Origin: Cristatella mucedo
Lineage: Eukaryota > Bryozoa > Phylactolaemata > Cristatellidae
DNA: 64,000 bases
Direction: 5' to 3'
Assembly (NCBI GenBank): GCA_009760855.2
Contig: WPIO01000087.1
Span: 577,001 to 641,000 of the forward strand
Part shown: in pieces, positions 11,395 through 22,515 of the stretch
Layout of the letters: the number at the start of each line of letters is the position of its first letter
Numbering within the stretch: the stretch's first letter is position 1
Notes under the pieces: model-generated
What the model was told of the DNA's origin: nothing
Seen by the model: the letters and a program-made list of their open reading frames with translations, nothing else
The model's database searches: none
Made by a program: the position numbers and the translations under genes

Positions 11395-12760
11395 GGGTTC
11401 GACGAATTACCAAAATCGACCGCAATCCACTCTAACTATGGTAGCAACGACCAGACCTAAGCGTTTCCGAGCTCAAATTTTTCTTTGATATCGTAGTACA
11501 CGTTTGAATTTATCTGTCCACAAAATTTCATGTCGGTGCACGCACGCGCACGCACTTATGCAAATGAGCTTTGGCTCTGGGCGCCTGTACTGCAATCCAT
11601 TTTAGTTCTCGTCAAATCCACCCCAAATCTACTGCGAACAGCTCCAAAAAGTCTGGAATATCAAACTACGCTACACGCACAATGTACCCAGAAAATTTTT
11701 CGCGATTCCGCTCACGCGCTTCACGAAGTCCACTGAAATAAGATGGCAGTGGCCCATCCCAATACCGCAATCCACCGAAATCCACTACATTCCACCATGC
11801 AACGAAAGAAATCCTGATTAAAAGGCTCCTTTTTTTGATTGCATATGACAGCACACTCTGTTGAAATTGCATTAAAAAATTCACTTAAATTGGCACGGCC
11901 GTTCTCGTGCAATGCACTGCAATCGACTGCAGTAGCCCGGGCCAATACCGCAATCCACTTCAATCCACAGAATCCACCGCATAAAAAATCGAAATACATT
12001 GCACCGAGCTCCAGTTCTTATTGCATATTAAATTGCACCGTGCTGTATGCACAACCACGTAAAATTAAAAAAAAATTGTGCAATCTCGCACTGTGGCAAC
12101 GGGCGGCAATCGCCTGAAATGACCTGCAAAACTACAGCAATCCACTCTATTCGCTGCAAATCACCCTTAAATCGCCATCGCAAAGCTCCATTTGACATTG
12201 CATATAGGACTAGACTCAGTTCAAAGTGCGTTCACAGAATTTCGTTCCATTGTGCACACGCATTCTCATGCAATGAATTGCAATCGACAGCAACGACCCG
12301 GTCGGATACAGCAATCCACCTCGATCCACCGAAATCCGCTACAATTTGCTACACAGCGACCAGAACGTGTACACTGGTAGCTCTAATTATGATTGCACGA
12401 TGCTCTACTCTTCGGTTATTGTGTACTTGCATAACTTCATGTAATTGCCTCGGCCATTCTGCAGCAATGCACTGCAATCGACTGCAACTGCCCGGGCCAG
12501 TTCGCCAATGTACCGCAACCCGCCAAAAAAACGACCAGAATACGTACACTTTAAGCTCTAATAGTGATTGCACGTTGCTCTAATTTCTGGTTATTGTGTA
12601 ATCCCGCAATTTCACTACAATCGCCTCGATCATTCGGCGGCAATGCACTGCAGTTGACTGCAATGGCCCGGCCCAATATCTCAATTTACAGCAATCTGAT
12701 GCACAATGCACTGAAATCGGTTTCGCAATGCTGGCAATAGGTTTCGCAAAATTTGAACGA
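11395..12760. repeat. Diverged tandem satellite, period about 180 bp
   Basis: The phrase 'gcaatccac' or a near variant recurs at 11422, 11592, 11767, 11950, 12137, 12311, about 12513 and 12691, a spacing of roughly 170-200 bp. Longer phrases recur with it: 'atgcactgcaatcgactgca' near 11911, 12464 and 12644, with a weaker copy near 12270, each followed by a 'gcccgggcc' variant. This gives about eight monomers of a strongly diverged satellite. No protein or RNA gene is visible. Confidence 0.75.
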
Positions 12761-12771
12761 CACTATAGTGC

Positions 12772-13499
12772 TGTACCCAGGCTAGGTTCGGTTGGCTGGG
12801 ACCAGACGGCTGTAATGAAGGTCACCGGCTAGGCCGCGGTCGGACTTACGGCATGGCCGGATGTTTGGTGACGAGAGGTCACCGGGGCTCATGGGTAGGA
12901 GACGTTGGCCGCGTGAGTCGTGGTGTTGGATGCTCCCGGTCTCGCCGAGTTATGCACCTGGATGCGTGCAGGCGTGCTCCGGCGATGCTGCCACGCACGC
13001 AAGGGAACGAGTACCGAAGGCCCGAGCGGAGCTGGATAGCTCGCTCGTTGAGACTTGTATATTCCGCGTTCCCCGAGTAGCGTGTTCGTGACCCCCCCCC
13101 CGTGTGTTGGCATCTTTCGGCGGAAGCTCTCGACTGTGGTAGTTGTCGACTCGGACTAGCCAAGCAGTTACTCGGCCAGCCGTGTCTTGGACGGCGTACG
13201 CTCGTACTGTTGGATTCGGAGTCGGTACAACGACAGGACTGCGGAAGCCGACTGACCAACTGACACGTTTGTTGGCGCTTGCTGCGTCGTCTTGTGCCCC
13301 TATAGTGTGCTTTGTTTAGGACCCTCCCCGTAGACTGGTTTAGTTCCCCTGTTGTTGTTGGCATATGCGTTATTATAAAGAGGTTTAACCTGACTGCCGC
13401 TCGTCTTACCCTAGCTCGGCGGCATGGCGAGCGGCAGCGTGGCCGGATTATGGCAGGGTTTGGAGGGAACTAGCCTTTGACCCCTGGAACTCGGTTACA
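12772..13499 (+). mobile_element. Possible solo LTR (728 bp)
   Basis: The block starts TGTACCC and ends GGTTACA, so the termini form a short TGTA...TACA inverted repeat. It is flanked by GTGC on both sides (12768-12771 and 13500-13503), or AGTGC if the terminal A is counted as target, as expected of a target-site duplication. Its GC-rich composition differs from both flanks. A TATAAAG-like motif lies at about 13373. No reverse transcriptase, primer-binding site or second LTR is seen, so it would be a solo LTR. The call rests on termini and composition only. Confidence 0.35.
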
Positions 13500-13526
13500 G
13501 TGCAATAGGATGTCCATATTTCAGCT

Positions 13527-13672
13527 GCCGAGCTGGTTTGGTCCAGCGGTTAAGGTGCTCTCCCTGACTAAGGTCTGGCTGAGGTCGTGGGCTCGAGCCC
13601 CGAGGCATATGTGAAGCGCCTGAATAGAGATTAAGTTCTCTTGGGGCGCTATACAAATGAATTATATTTATT
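13527..13672 (+). mobile_element. SINE-A copy, near-complete
   Basis: This is one of the best-preserved members of the family. It has the tRNA-like head with an A-box-like 'tggtccagcggttaagg' and a B-box-like 'gggctcgagcccc', a short body, the hairpin between AGCGCC and GGGCGCT around GAGA/TCTC, and an AT-rich tail. Confidence 0.85.
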
Positions 13673-14475
13673 TTTTATTTATTTAGCTGTATACAGCCGG
13701 TATCTGAGGCATAGAATTAAAGTTATCCACCTCGATCCAATCTAATTGAGATAAAATCTACACACAATTGGTATGGGAAGCATGAATTTCGGGTGAATAT
13801 TGTAATTAATCTTTATTATAATGTACCCAGAAGGTATGTGTGAGCATATATACGCATATATATGTACCTTCATGACTTAATTGTATAGATAGAAGGTAAA
13901 ACGAAAATGTAAATTAGCCAAATTGTAGCACTTACTGAATCTATTTAGCCACTCCGAGGTCATTATGAAAAGAATAACGAAAACTTTAAATATTAAAATT
14001 GTAGAAAATGTGTTCAGAATTCAAACTAAATTTAAAAAAAATACTCAACCGGTTCTTGTGAATTCATCGATACCGATTTTTTTTACAGCTGGAGTTCTTT
14101 GTGACACGCCATACTTTCACGTGATCAATAGTCAGTTTTTGAAACCAGCTTAAGGCTAGTGTCCACCCAAGCCAGTCCTGAGGAATAACGAGTCAGAAAG
14201 CGAACGAGCCTGCTTGTTTTTTAACGTAGAGAAACGTTCATCATTGGTTCATTATGTGGGCAGCATGTGTACGGATTGAAGCGGCTTCCACTGTCACGAG
14301 TGAGCTTTAGGCACTAGCTTCATTAGCGATGAGGTCGCCACAAATGCGAGGTCTATCGAACGTAGTGCAGAGTAATGTGCATGACAATCTCGAATGCTGT
14401 GAGCATGGGCTCTAGTAATTCCGTTCTCTACACAAATGACTGAGCGCTCTTCTGCCTCACTTCGTTTAGCCGCTT
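13673..14475. other. AT-rich stretch, no gene seen
   Basis: Low GC, short frames only (for example 13965-14153), nothing recognised. Confidence 0.4.
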
Positions 14476-14518
14476 CTCAATTCCTTCTCATATCCTTTGG
14501 ATATGAGAAGGAATTGAG
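14476..14518. repeat. Perfect hairpin, 20-bp arms and 3-nt loop
   Basis: The left arm 14476-14495 (ctcaattccttctcatatcc) is exactly reverse-complemented by 14499-14518 across the loop TTT. It lies at the truncated edge of a LINE-A copy. The right arm is degenerate LINE-A sequence, so the left arm looks like a fold-back copy of it. Confidence 0.97.
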
Positions 14519-15430
14519 TAGCGGACTGGCGAGAAGTGGTGTGATGCGGAAACTGCGATGCTCACGACAGACAAGCCTAGCTGCAGAGTTTTGCACCAAC
14601 TGTAATCGCCCGATTGCACGATCCGGTAGGCCAGCAAGCAGTGAGTTACAGAAGTCAAGACGGGATGTCACAAATGCATGGACCAACTTTGACGAGGTAT
14701 CCTTATCTAAACAAGTCCGAATTTTAGAAATATTATGTAGCTGAAAGTAGGCAGATTTGACTGTGGAGCCGATGTGGTCGTCTAACGAGAGGTCACTTTG
14801 GAATATGACACCTAGATTTCGAGCTGATTCAACAGGAGATATGCTGGCAGAACCAATTTTGAGCCTCAGCATTTCCAATTTCTGAATCACACTGGGTTTG
14901 CCCATAACTAGTAAGTTAGTTTTATCATCATTTAGTTTTAGAAAACTTGCTGCCGTCCATGTGCGGATGTCATCAGTACATGCAGCAAGTGAGTTGAGAG
15001 AATTTGAGGTGCTCGAAGGCTGGGAGGGATCAAAGCAAAGGTACAACTGAGTGTCATCCGCATAGAAGTGAAAGCCTAGATTGTGCTTGGCAATCACACC
15101 AGCAAGAGGGAGAGTATAAACCGTGAAAAGAACCGGACCTAGCACGGAGCCGTGAGGTACTCCATATTTCAGAGGTACCTCGGATGATCTTTGTCCATTC
15201 ACGTCAATACTCTGGAGTCTCCGACTGAGATAGGACCTGAACCATCGCTGAGCAGTGCCAGTGATGCCCAGGCGAGATGAGATGCGCTCTAGAAGAACTT
15301 TGTGATCGATGGTATCAAAAGCTGCCAAAAGATCGAGCAAAACAAGCAGAGACACTCTACCCATGTCTGCATTCCTAAATAGGTCGTTGTATACCCGAAG
15401 CAATGCTGACTCTGTGGAGTGATTAGCTCT
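14499..15430 (-). mobile_element. LINE-A RT fragment, longest in the window
   Basis: The - strand frame 15403-14477 (308 residues) covers much of the reverse transcriptase of an L2/CR1-like LINE. Seen are AFDTIDH (residues 28-34), GVPHGSVLGP (81-90; usually GVPQGSVLGP, so a Gln-to-His change), FHFYADDTQLYL with the catalytic YADD (114-117), then the thumb region shared with the 3.6 kb copy. The open frame extends a little upstream (ESALLRVYNDLF, about 15425), where it ends. There is no N-terminal endonuclease and no 3' UTR, because the copy is cut at the fold-back hairpin. RT copies LINE RNA at the target site; this copy is truncated at both ends and presumably inactive. Confidence 0.9.
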
Positions 15431-15447
15431 AAAGCCAGACTGGAACT

Positions 15448-15520
15448 TACTAACAATAATGATAATAATACACTTGATAAAGCACCCCTAGAGAACTAAA
15501 TCCCCATTTCATCTTTACGG
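15448..15520 (-). mobile_element. LINE-A 3' tail scrap
   Basis: An AAT-rich run followed by 'acacttgataaagc' and a decayed hairpin matches the antisense of the LINE-A 3' end. It sits just beyond the 5'-truncated RT copy and may be a separate insertion. Confidence 0.6.
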
Positions 15521-16180
15521 TAGTCTAGTCGCCGAACGATAATAAGTTCCATATTGTGAACCGATGTAAACATACCAATTTCAGCATATTTCTGGCAAGT
15601 AAATGAGGAGTTAGGGCCCTGGATAGCTGTTTACCACAGGTTGTTATTTGCTCTGGGGCGGGGCTATGCCCGGAGATCTCGTGTATGCTATTTACGCTTT
15701 TTTAATCGTGTTGTAACTACCAGTCGGGCGGTTCATTATTTTAAAATTGTAACGTGTTTTCATTTTTAAAGTATAGTTCTGCGGGTCTGTTTAGGGCTGA
15801 GTAGTTAAAATTTACACATTTCACCAGAAAATCGCAGTTCGGGATCGGCTATTTTCCAAAGTAAACTATTTCAGTGAATACGTTGTACTCCTTATGTCTC
15901 TATATACTATATATAAATGTATAAATACGTCTCACGTAATAATTTTATTGACAATGTTCCAATCATCTGTCAATAACTAAAATTTGGGCCTACATTTATA
16001 ACTACTTTATCTTTTGCTACGCACATTTCAAATAACTTATAATTTTCGATTCCATACCTCCGTTTTTGTTCACAGTGCTTAATGACAGCTTGCAGCCATC
16101 TCCGAGCTCTCGAACGAGGCTCGTCACTGACCCCTGCGTCTGCAGCCCACGTCGACCGGCATCAGCTGATCTCGTCAAAA
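15521..16180. other. No gene seen
   Basis: AT-rich unique-looking sequence with no recognised feature. Confidence 0.4.
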
Positions 16181-16189
16181 TAGTCGCTA

Positions 16190-16350
16190 GCAACTACATG
16201 ACCTAAGCAGTCGGGCAGTGCTGACAGAGAGCACGCCAGAACGTACCACGACACGGTCGAAATTCAGTGCACGCCTGCTCAAAGTTCGAATGACAATGTT
16301 GTCTCCTTTCGTACGGACAGGCAGGCCACGACGGTCTCGTACCTCAATGA
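16190..16350 (-). CDS. Candidate isolated exon, function unknown
   Basis: On the - strand a frame of 65 codons (16384-16187) has a mixed, protein-like composition (for example RDVMCFIEVRDRRGLP, GDNIVIRTLSRRALNF). It is preceded by a reasonable acceptor (pyrimidine-rich, ending TTACAG near 16375) and followed by possible donors. I do not recognise the domain. No neighbouring exon could be linked, so it may be a gene remnant or chance. Confidence 0.2.
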
Positions 16351-16614
16351 AGCACATAACATCTCTGTAACCCTGTAAGCACAAGTCGTAAAACCCGAAA
16401 GGCTGGCCTTAACATTATTCAGGAGCTCTAAAAATTGAATCAGCTTACTCGCGCGGATTTGGCGAATTAATAAAACGATCTACGTGACCTGCCATATACT
16501 TGAAAGGCAATTGGTAGGCTGCAAGAGTGGAAAATACTTAACTAGGTCCATATTTCCGATCAAGTTGAGTCGTGTAATGTAGCTCCATCTGTAACTCCCA
16601 AAAGTCACAGAGAC

Positions 16615-16872
16615 TATGTGGGTGTTACGCAGGAGAGTTTCGTAGAGTGCACTCACAGCCTAAGCGGCTTTCGGTACGCATTCGGTAGCCAACAGACTTC
16701 ATCTTACCCAACAAAGAGAAAGTACGAAACATAGCAGAGTATGGAGAGCTGTTAAGGTAGTGAGTAGCATGGAAGTAGCAGCTCAGGATCGCTGGAAAGG
16801 ATGAGCCATAGTCGGCAGCAGGAGAGCAGTTGTCATTTGGTAAGAAGTACTGACATCTTATAATGTCAAACT
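16615..16872 (-). mobile_element. LINE-B 3' end
   Basis: Antisense copy of the block seen at 2088 and 22250, including the 'gttacgcaggagagt' edge and the 'gccatagtcggcagcaggag' region. Confidence 0.7.
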
Positions 16873-16984
16873 GCATCAGATCCTTCGAAAAGCCTTTTGG
16901 TACAAAGGCCTGAGGCTAAAGACTTATTTGGAATGTTCCTTAATGTTGAGCACAGCAATCCTAGCCATTTCGAAGGTGAACACA

Positions 16985-17555
16985 TATTTGAGTAATAATA
17001 ATACGGATAATAATAATAATACGTGTGTATAGTGCCCTCAGAGAACTGAATTTCTTTCTAGGCACTTTACAGATGCTGAATAGAAACCATTAACAAATTA
17101 TTGGTGTTAACATCCGAAAGCAGCAGGCATAGTGTAAGCAAGTACCTGCATACGAATAAATCTAAAAAGTGGGTCGTAAAAAGTCTCACTTCTCATGGAC
17201 CTGTAGTTAAATTTGATTATACTAGCAGCAGATTCGAATTCGGAGGTAGATATTGGGTGGACCAAGAAATAAGTCGTCAGATTTGTTGTTATCTAGCATT
17301 GCTTGGTGCGACCTGCAGCAGCCATGGTAAGCAAGAAGTCAGTTTTAATCTTCCGAATGTCTATGCTATGCCCAGGGACAAGTGATTGATTGCTAACCAT
17401 AATGCTAGTAATACCAATATTCTTATTATTACATTTGGGTAGCGACATCACAGAACTGAACCTCTGTATAGCCACTTTACAGAAAGTGTATAGAAAGCTC
17501 TGAGAAATGATTTGTGGCGACAGCCACAAGCACTAGGCACAGTGTAAGCAGGAAC
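16985..17555 (-). mobile_element. Two decayed LINE-like 3' tails
   Basis: An ATA/ATT-rich run at 16992-17025 is followed by 'gccctcagagaactgaatttctttctaggcact', the antisense of a LINE-A-type hairpin. A related and more decayed block recurs at 17430-17550, and both continue with similar 'tagaaa...gcaggcatagtgtaagca' phrases. They look like two old insertions of one subfamily or a local duplication. Confidence 0.5.
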
Positions 17556-17934
17556 ATCCATAGGAGGTGTAGTTCGTATGTACGATGCAGGTTTTGCATG
17601 CACGCTCCTCCGATAAGCCACTGGTGAGCTGTTATAAGCATCACCGAGAGGGACCGGTGCACAGCTGTGGTCCGCCTGTGATGTGGCATGGACAGGGGCT
17701 GGCTTTGTCCTCCCACCAACTCACCGGATGAGTTGTGGTTGGGAGGGAGTGGGGAGGAGGGAACGCGAATCTGGGAGAGGGTCGAGTGAGAGTAGGGGCC
17801 GAAGGGAGCCGTGCGCTCTTCGGCTCCGTGCGTTGGTAATAAACTGTCAGTCTTGGGCATCAGCTGGTTCTCTGCTGTTCGAACAAACTACAGGAGGATG
17901 TATCACAAAGACACACTAGCTGCTGTAATAAGCA
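17556..17934. other. No gene seen
   Basis: Mixed composition, with a purine-rich G/A patch at 17730-17800. No supported frame. Confidence 0.35.
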
Positions 17935-18675
17935 GGGTCACTTTAAGCTTCTTTTCTAATTTTGCCATGCCGGGAAAGTTGTGACGTGCCTCTGTAGTGA
18001 GTTCCAGGCTGTGTGAGCATAGGAACTAAAGGCAAGGTCTGCAACGGCTTTGAATTTCGGACTAGTAGGGCTAAGCGATTCAAGTCAGAGAGCTGGTTTT
18101 ACGATTCCATTAGTGGCAGGGAACAGTTTTGACAGGTAGTCTAGAGCCAGCTAATGACGGAACCTAAATGTTTGTGACCGAACCTTGAAGTCGATACGCT
18201 CCTTCATTAGGAGCCAGTGCAGGTCGGCGAGAATAGGTGTGATTTAGCAGCAGCAAATCTCATGACCAGGACAATCTATTCAAAAGACTGCTTCGAGGGT
18301 ACTGCAAATGGCTTAAGTTGAATTTCGAGCGCACGATAACAGCAACTCCATCTCCAGTTTCGATTGATCTAGGAGCGTGAAAGTATGAGAAACCAGTCAT
18401 TATTCGTTCAGTTTACCAATTTTAGCCAAGTCTCAGTTAAGGCGAGCAGGTCGAGACCATTTGCGAAAATCAGGTCTCTCATTACCAGAAGTTTATTGCA
18501 CATTGAGCGAGAATTCCAAAGGCATACGTTAAGTCGGGCCGATGAAGTTATAACTGGCCTGGCGACCACTAAGTTACAGAGATTCACAGTGACGCATATG
18601 GGGGAGCGTGCTGAGCGGTTCGAGACAATGCTGGGAATACAAAACGAGCTGGTACTCAGCTCGCTGGGTCTGAGC
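17935..18675 (-). mobile_element. LINE-A copy: endonuclease part joined to the C-terminal part
   Basis: On the - strand 18675-18320 reads, with stops and frameshifts, as an APE-type endonuclease N-terminus, including LIFANGLDLLALTETWLK (frame near 18500-18430) and a later SIETGDGVAVIVRSKF-like phrase. Such endonucleases nick target DNA for LINE insertion. From about 18300 down to 17935 the sequence matches the C-terminal ORF2 region of the other LINE-A copies. The reverse transcriptase between them is missing, so this is an internally deleted copy. Confidence 0.65.
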
Positions 18676-19040
18676 TAGCGGTTTCGGCCATCTCGGCGGC
18701 TGCTTTTCTCTTTTCGGCTGGGTGCTTTTCTTTCGTTAATGCATAGTTCACGAATCTGAGCAACAGCATTAGTATCTAGGAATGCATTTTATCTACGATG
18801 ACCAAGCGATAACAGCTGCTGACGATTGAAGCTAACATGCACTTTACAAGCCGCCGGTGTAGCTAAGGTAGCCGCCGGCGTGGGAGACCCAGCAACCCGA
18901 AGCGATAAGCGTTTAGATATCCATAGGCACGTAATTTCTTACGCACTACAGCCAAATAACATAACAATCAGAATAACTTTAAGCAGGTCTTGACTGCACC
19001 ATTTCCGTATACGATATTCGCAAGAACTTCGATTTTCGGA
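18676..19040. other. No gene seen
   Basis: Transition from transposon debris into the GC-rich block; nothing recognised. Confidence 0.35.
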
Positions 19041-21640
19041 AGAATTTACATCGAACGACCTCGTGTGAGAGCGCTTTATGTCGGGAGGCGATGTTTCGGC
19101 GGCCGGCAGATCCGACCGGCTTCGCAGCTTTCCGGCCGAACGAGCTGAGAACTGCTTTCTTTCATTTCGCTCTTGTTTCCGGCAGTGCGTCCGAAAGCGC
19201 CAGGCGAAGCGCACCGAGCTGGACAGCCCATCGCCTCCACATCCGGCCAACGACCAGCAGACACTAACGCAAAAGCGCTTAACACTGCCTGATGGGTACC
19301 CATCGTGCCTTAGTTCTGCGGTTCTTATCCGGTCAGCAGCGTGTGCATTGTTGTTGTACCGTCCCGGTCTTGCTCCGGTACGTCGTAGCTGTCCCGTCTC
19401 GTCGATCGCGCCAGGCTAGGCATTTCGGCAGCAAGTTCAGACAGTAATGCAGCAGCGCGGTGCCGGCGGCGTACGATCTCTTAGGCGAGGGGCGCCTGCG
19501 GCGGCCGATGCTGTGGTCAGGACTGGCTGGGCCAGAGCACGGCAACCCATGAGAACCGTCGGTCCAGCCGCTGCTTTTACTGCTGATGTGCTGCTTGAGG
19601 CTAGCGTTTTCGGCGCATCGCGGCCGCTTGATAACGCAGTTCTAGGGTGCTCCCAGTTGTCTGCCTGTTTATTTTCGACTGCCTTTACGGTTACTGGAAA
19701 GGCACTCCCTTCACCCCCCCCCCCCGATCTGGGAGTGTTATTGCGAACTTGTTTCGTTAGCAGCTTTCGTTAGGGCTCTCGTGCATGAGCCTCTGTCCGG
19801 CTTGCGGAACGATGCTGAGACGACCTCGCCTGCGAGATCTGCCTCGCCGGCTCAGCCGTTCGTCTCAGGCAGTGGGTAAAAGTAAACCCGAATTAGAGTG
19901 GGTTCCGGTAGTGGCCGTCAGCTCCCCTCCCAGTGGAAGGAAGCAGCAGCCAGCACTGAGTTTTTGCTGCCGCCGGCAACAGCTAGGTGATCGAGTTATC
20001 TGTTTGTCTTTCGAAACCGAGCCACCTGCTGCTGTGTCGCTATCCCTTATGATGGCCGTCCACTGGGCATGGAAAACGGAAATGCAGCATCTGAACTCGA
20101 ACGACGAAGAGAAAGAGAGCACAAAAGTGGTAGTCGGTGAATGAAATTTTACGAGAGAGAGAGTGCAAGGGAGAGAAAAGAATATACAAGAGGGAGAGAG
20201 TTAACTAGTTAAGAGAGAAAGTGGGTGGTTTCGAGGTACTCTGACGTCTGTTTGCTAAGCTATGATGTCCACGGGCAAAAAATACTTTCGGACAATGCAG
20301 CCTTAATAGTTCAACTCGATCTCAGGCTTCTTGATCTGGCCATCTCGTGCCTCCTGTGCTAGCAGCTCGGTTAGCCTAAAGCGATCTGCTGTTGGATAAA
20401 AGGACCACTGCCTGGCAGAAGAAGCTGTTAATTAATTGTCATTTAGAGCAGCCATCCTCCCTGCCGGACAGCAGCACCTGACCTGCCCTGCCTGCTATGG
20501 CTATGTGGCCACCGGAGAGCCCCTGCTGCCTCACGCTTTTCGTGCTAGAAGCTGCAGTTCCTGCCTAATCAGCCCATCCGGTAGGCAGCTCGTGAATAGG
20601 CTCATGCTTCACGGCCGGCGGCTCACCCGCATGCAGGCAGGTGTTGAAGGCCGCGTCTTCTTCACAGAAGGTGCAGCGTGCGAGGCCGAGCACCAGCCAG
20701 AGCTCTGGGTTGCACCTTCCCCCCAAACATTTGCCCAACCGCTGCTGTCTGCTAGCTTGCTCGACCGCGACTGGTCCCCTACATAAGCCTCTTGTTGGTT
20801 CGACTCTGAAGTTGGTAAGCCCGGCCTTCGCATCGCTCGTATCTATTAATATCCGTTACGGTTATACTTGTGTGCTTCGTTCTCGGTGGAGGTTTGAAGT
20901 GTACCGGCCCGGCTGGCCGCTCCAGGTCGCGTGACCCCTGCCTGCTACGTGGACCAGCCGAGCTTCAAGTCTCAGCAGCCAATTTTATTTGGTTTCGAAG
21001 AAAAGCAAGAGCTTTGGCTCTTGCCGGAGAGTTTGATTCATTCGTCTTTTGTCCAGTGTGTCGGCTCTGGCTGCTTCTGGCAGCTGCCGCTGGCAGAGGC
21101 AGCTGCCCTGCCCCCCCCCCCGTCTGAGCTCCTGCAGCTGTCCTTAGCTGCAGCTGCTCTGGCAGCCGTTGTGCCGTAGTCGCCACCACTTCATTGACGG
21201 GCGTCGGCTGAAAAGCTTGGGGTGCGTGCAGAGTAGCTGTGTCAGCAGTGGCTTAGGCCGCCGTCGCTGCTGGCAGTGAGCATTCGAAAGCGAGAGCCTG
21301 CTTCGAGCAGTTGAGAGTTGAAGTGCCGGCAGGCACCTGACCGCTGGCCCACGACCATGTGACTTGTGCCGAGCGAAAATGCCTTTTGCAGTCGACTGCT
21401 TTACCCCCGGCTCCCCTTCCTCCCGTCCCCCGTCTGCCAGTGTTTGTTCCCTCCACAGCCAGCCATGGTTCCCTTTCCTCCAGGGGTCCAGGCTGCTGTC
21501 TCCTATTCCCTGGAGATGGCCTCCCTCGCACGCCGACGATCTTTCTTAGCCTTCCCTCTGGAAGTGGTCGCTGTCTGTGTCCTGAGTCTCTTTGTGTCCT
21601 GTAGTGGTGTGTGCATGTCCGAACTGGTCATGTTTGCAGT
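19041..21640 (+). promoter_or_regulatory. CpG-rich block, probable promoter/5' leader region of the CCAR-like gene
   Basis: GC content and CpG frequency rise sharply here (for example 19075-19660 is dense in CG), unlike the AT-rich DNA on the left. The first coding exon of the CCAR-like gene lies downstream, behind a good acceptor at 22741, so at least one non-coding leader exon must lie upstream, most simply here. Overlapping frames on both strands (for example 19447-19773, 20436-20786) follow the base composition and show no homology. No TATA box or initiator can be assigned. A GA-rich run lies at 20150-20225, and C-runs of 12 and 11 at 19714 and 21111. Confidence 0.35.
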
Positions 21641-21652
21641 GCCGCTGAGCCG

Positions 21653-21835
21653 TGATGGCACACTAGGTAAGGCGGTTGCTTTCATGACCTCGGTCACGAG
21701 GTCGTGGGTTCGATTCCTGTGGTGGGCAATCCTTTATGGGCAATCCTTTATCGCCACTGCAAGCGGTGGTGATAGCCGTAAAGGCTCTTCTGTTGCTACA
21801 CAAAAAGAGGCTGTTTAAGCAGCTAGGATTTTTCT
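21653..21835 (+). mobile_element. SINE-B copy
   Basis: The head is tRNA-like: 'cactaggtaaggcggttgc', a GACCTCG/CGAGGTC stem, then a B-box 'gggttcgattcc'. The body follows with 'gccactgcaagcggtggtg', 'agccgtaaaggctcttctg' and 'agaggctgtttaagcagct'. A 14-bp piece, 'gggcaatcctttat', is duplicated in tandem at about 21725-21752. Related copies lie at 32845 (-), 36720, 36945, 42190, 44515, 48788 and 49240. Confidence 0.7.
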
Positions 21836-22083
21836 TTGGTGCTACACAGGCCTGCTGCCCTGCCGTGCTGCAAGCCAAAATGATCGTGTTGGTGTCTCAT
21901 GCACGTGCGAGTTTTCTTGTAGCTAGCTCAAGCCTTTAGCTTTTAGATGAGCAAGCCTTACTGACATGGTGCAGGCGTTTACCCAGCCCTGGTTAATCGT
22001 TCTTCGCTGCAACTTGTGGCGAGTTTTATTGTTGCGTCCTTGCACAGGAGGACCATACTAATGCTCCTTGTACTTAAGCCGTC

Positions 22084-22515
22084 GTGTCGATTCTCGTGGC
22101 AAGCATCTCGGGCTTCGAAGCTTCGAGCCCATCTCATCGTGCCCTGAGGTCCTTTGTGGACAATAAATTAGCTGTCCCATTCCTCTGCTTAAAGACAGTT
22201 GGCCACAGAAGCTTAAGCTCTGCAGGTCCTAGACTGTGGAACTCGCTTCCACAATTCTTGTGCAACGACAACTACTCTCCTACTGCCGACTATAGCACAT
22301 CTTTTTTCAGCGGTCCTGAGCTGCTACTTCTATGCTATTCACTACCTCAACTGCTCTCCTGACTCTGCTATGCTTCCCACTTTCTCTTTGTTGCGTGAGA
22401 CGAAGTCTGTTGGCTACCGAATGCGTACCGACAGCCGCATAGGCTGTGAGTGCGCTATACAAGACTCTCCTGCGTAACACCCACATGGTCTTTATGACTT
22501 TCGTTGCACTTTACG
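22084..22515 (+). mobile_element. LINE-B 3' end with ORF2 C-terminus
   Basis: The frame 22084-22362 contains GHRSLSSAGPRLWNSLP (about residues 48-64), the hallmark end of CR1-like LINE ORF2 proteins. It is followed by the family's 3' UTR up to 'ctctcctgcgtaacacccac'. It is the longest LINE-B copy here, 5'-truncated and dead. It lies just upstream of the CCAR-like first coding exon. Confidence 0.75.

Noticed and set aside
13527-13612. Possible genuine tRNA genes
   Set aside because: The heads have A- and B-box-like segments but do not fold into a full cloverleaf with a proper acceptor stem, and they are always fused to SINE bodies and tails.
19041-21600. Many 70-150-codon frames in the GC-rich block
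   Set aside because: High GC lowers stop frequency. Frames overlap in all six readings and show no domain. A CpG-rich promoter or leader explains the region better.
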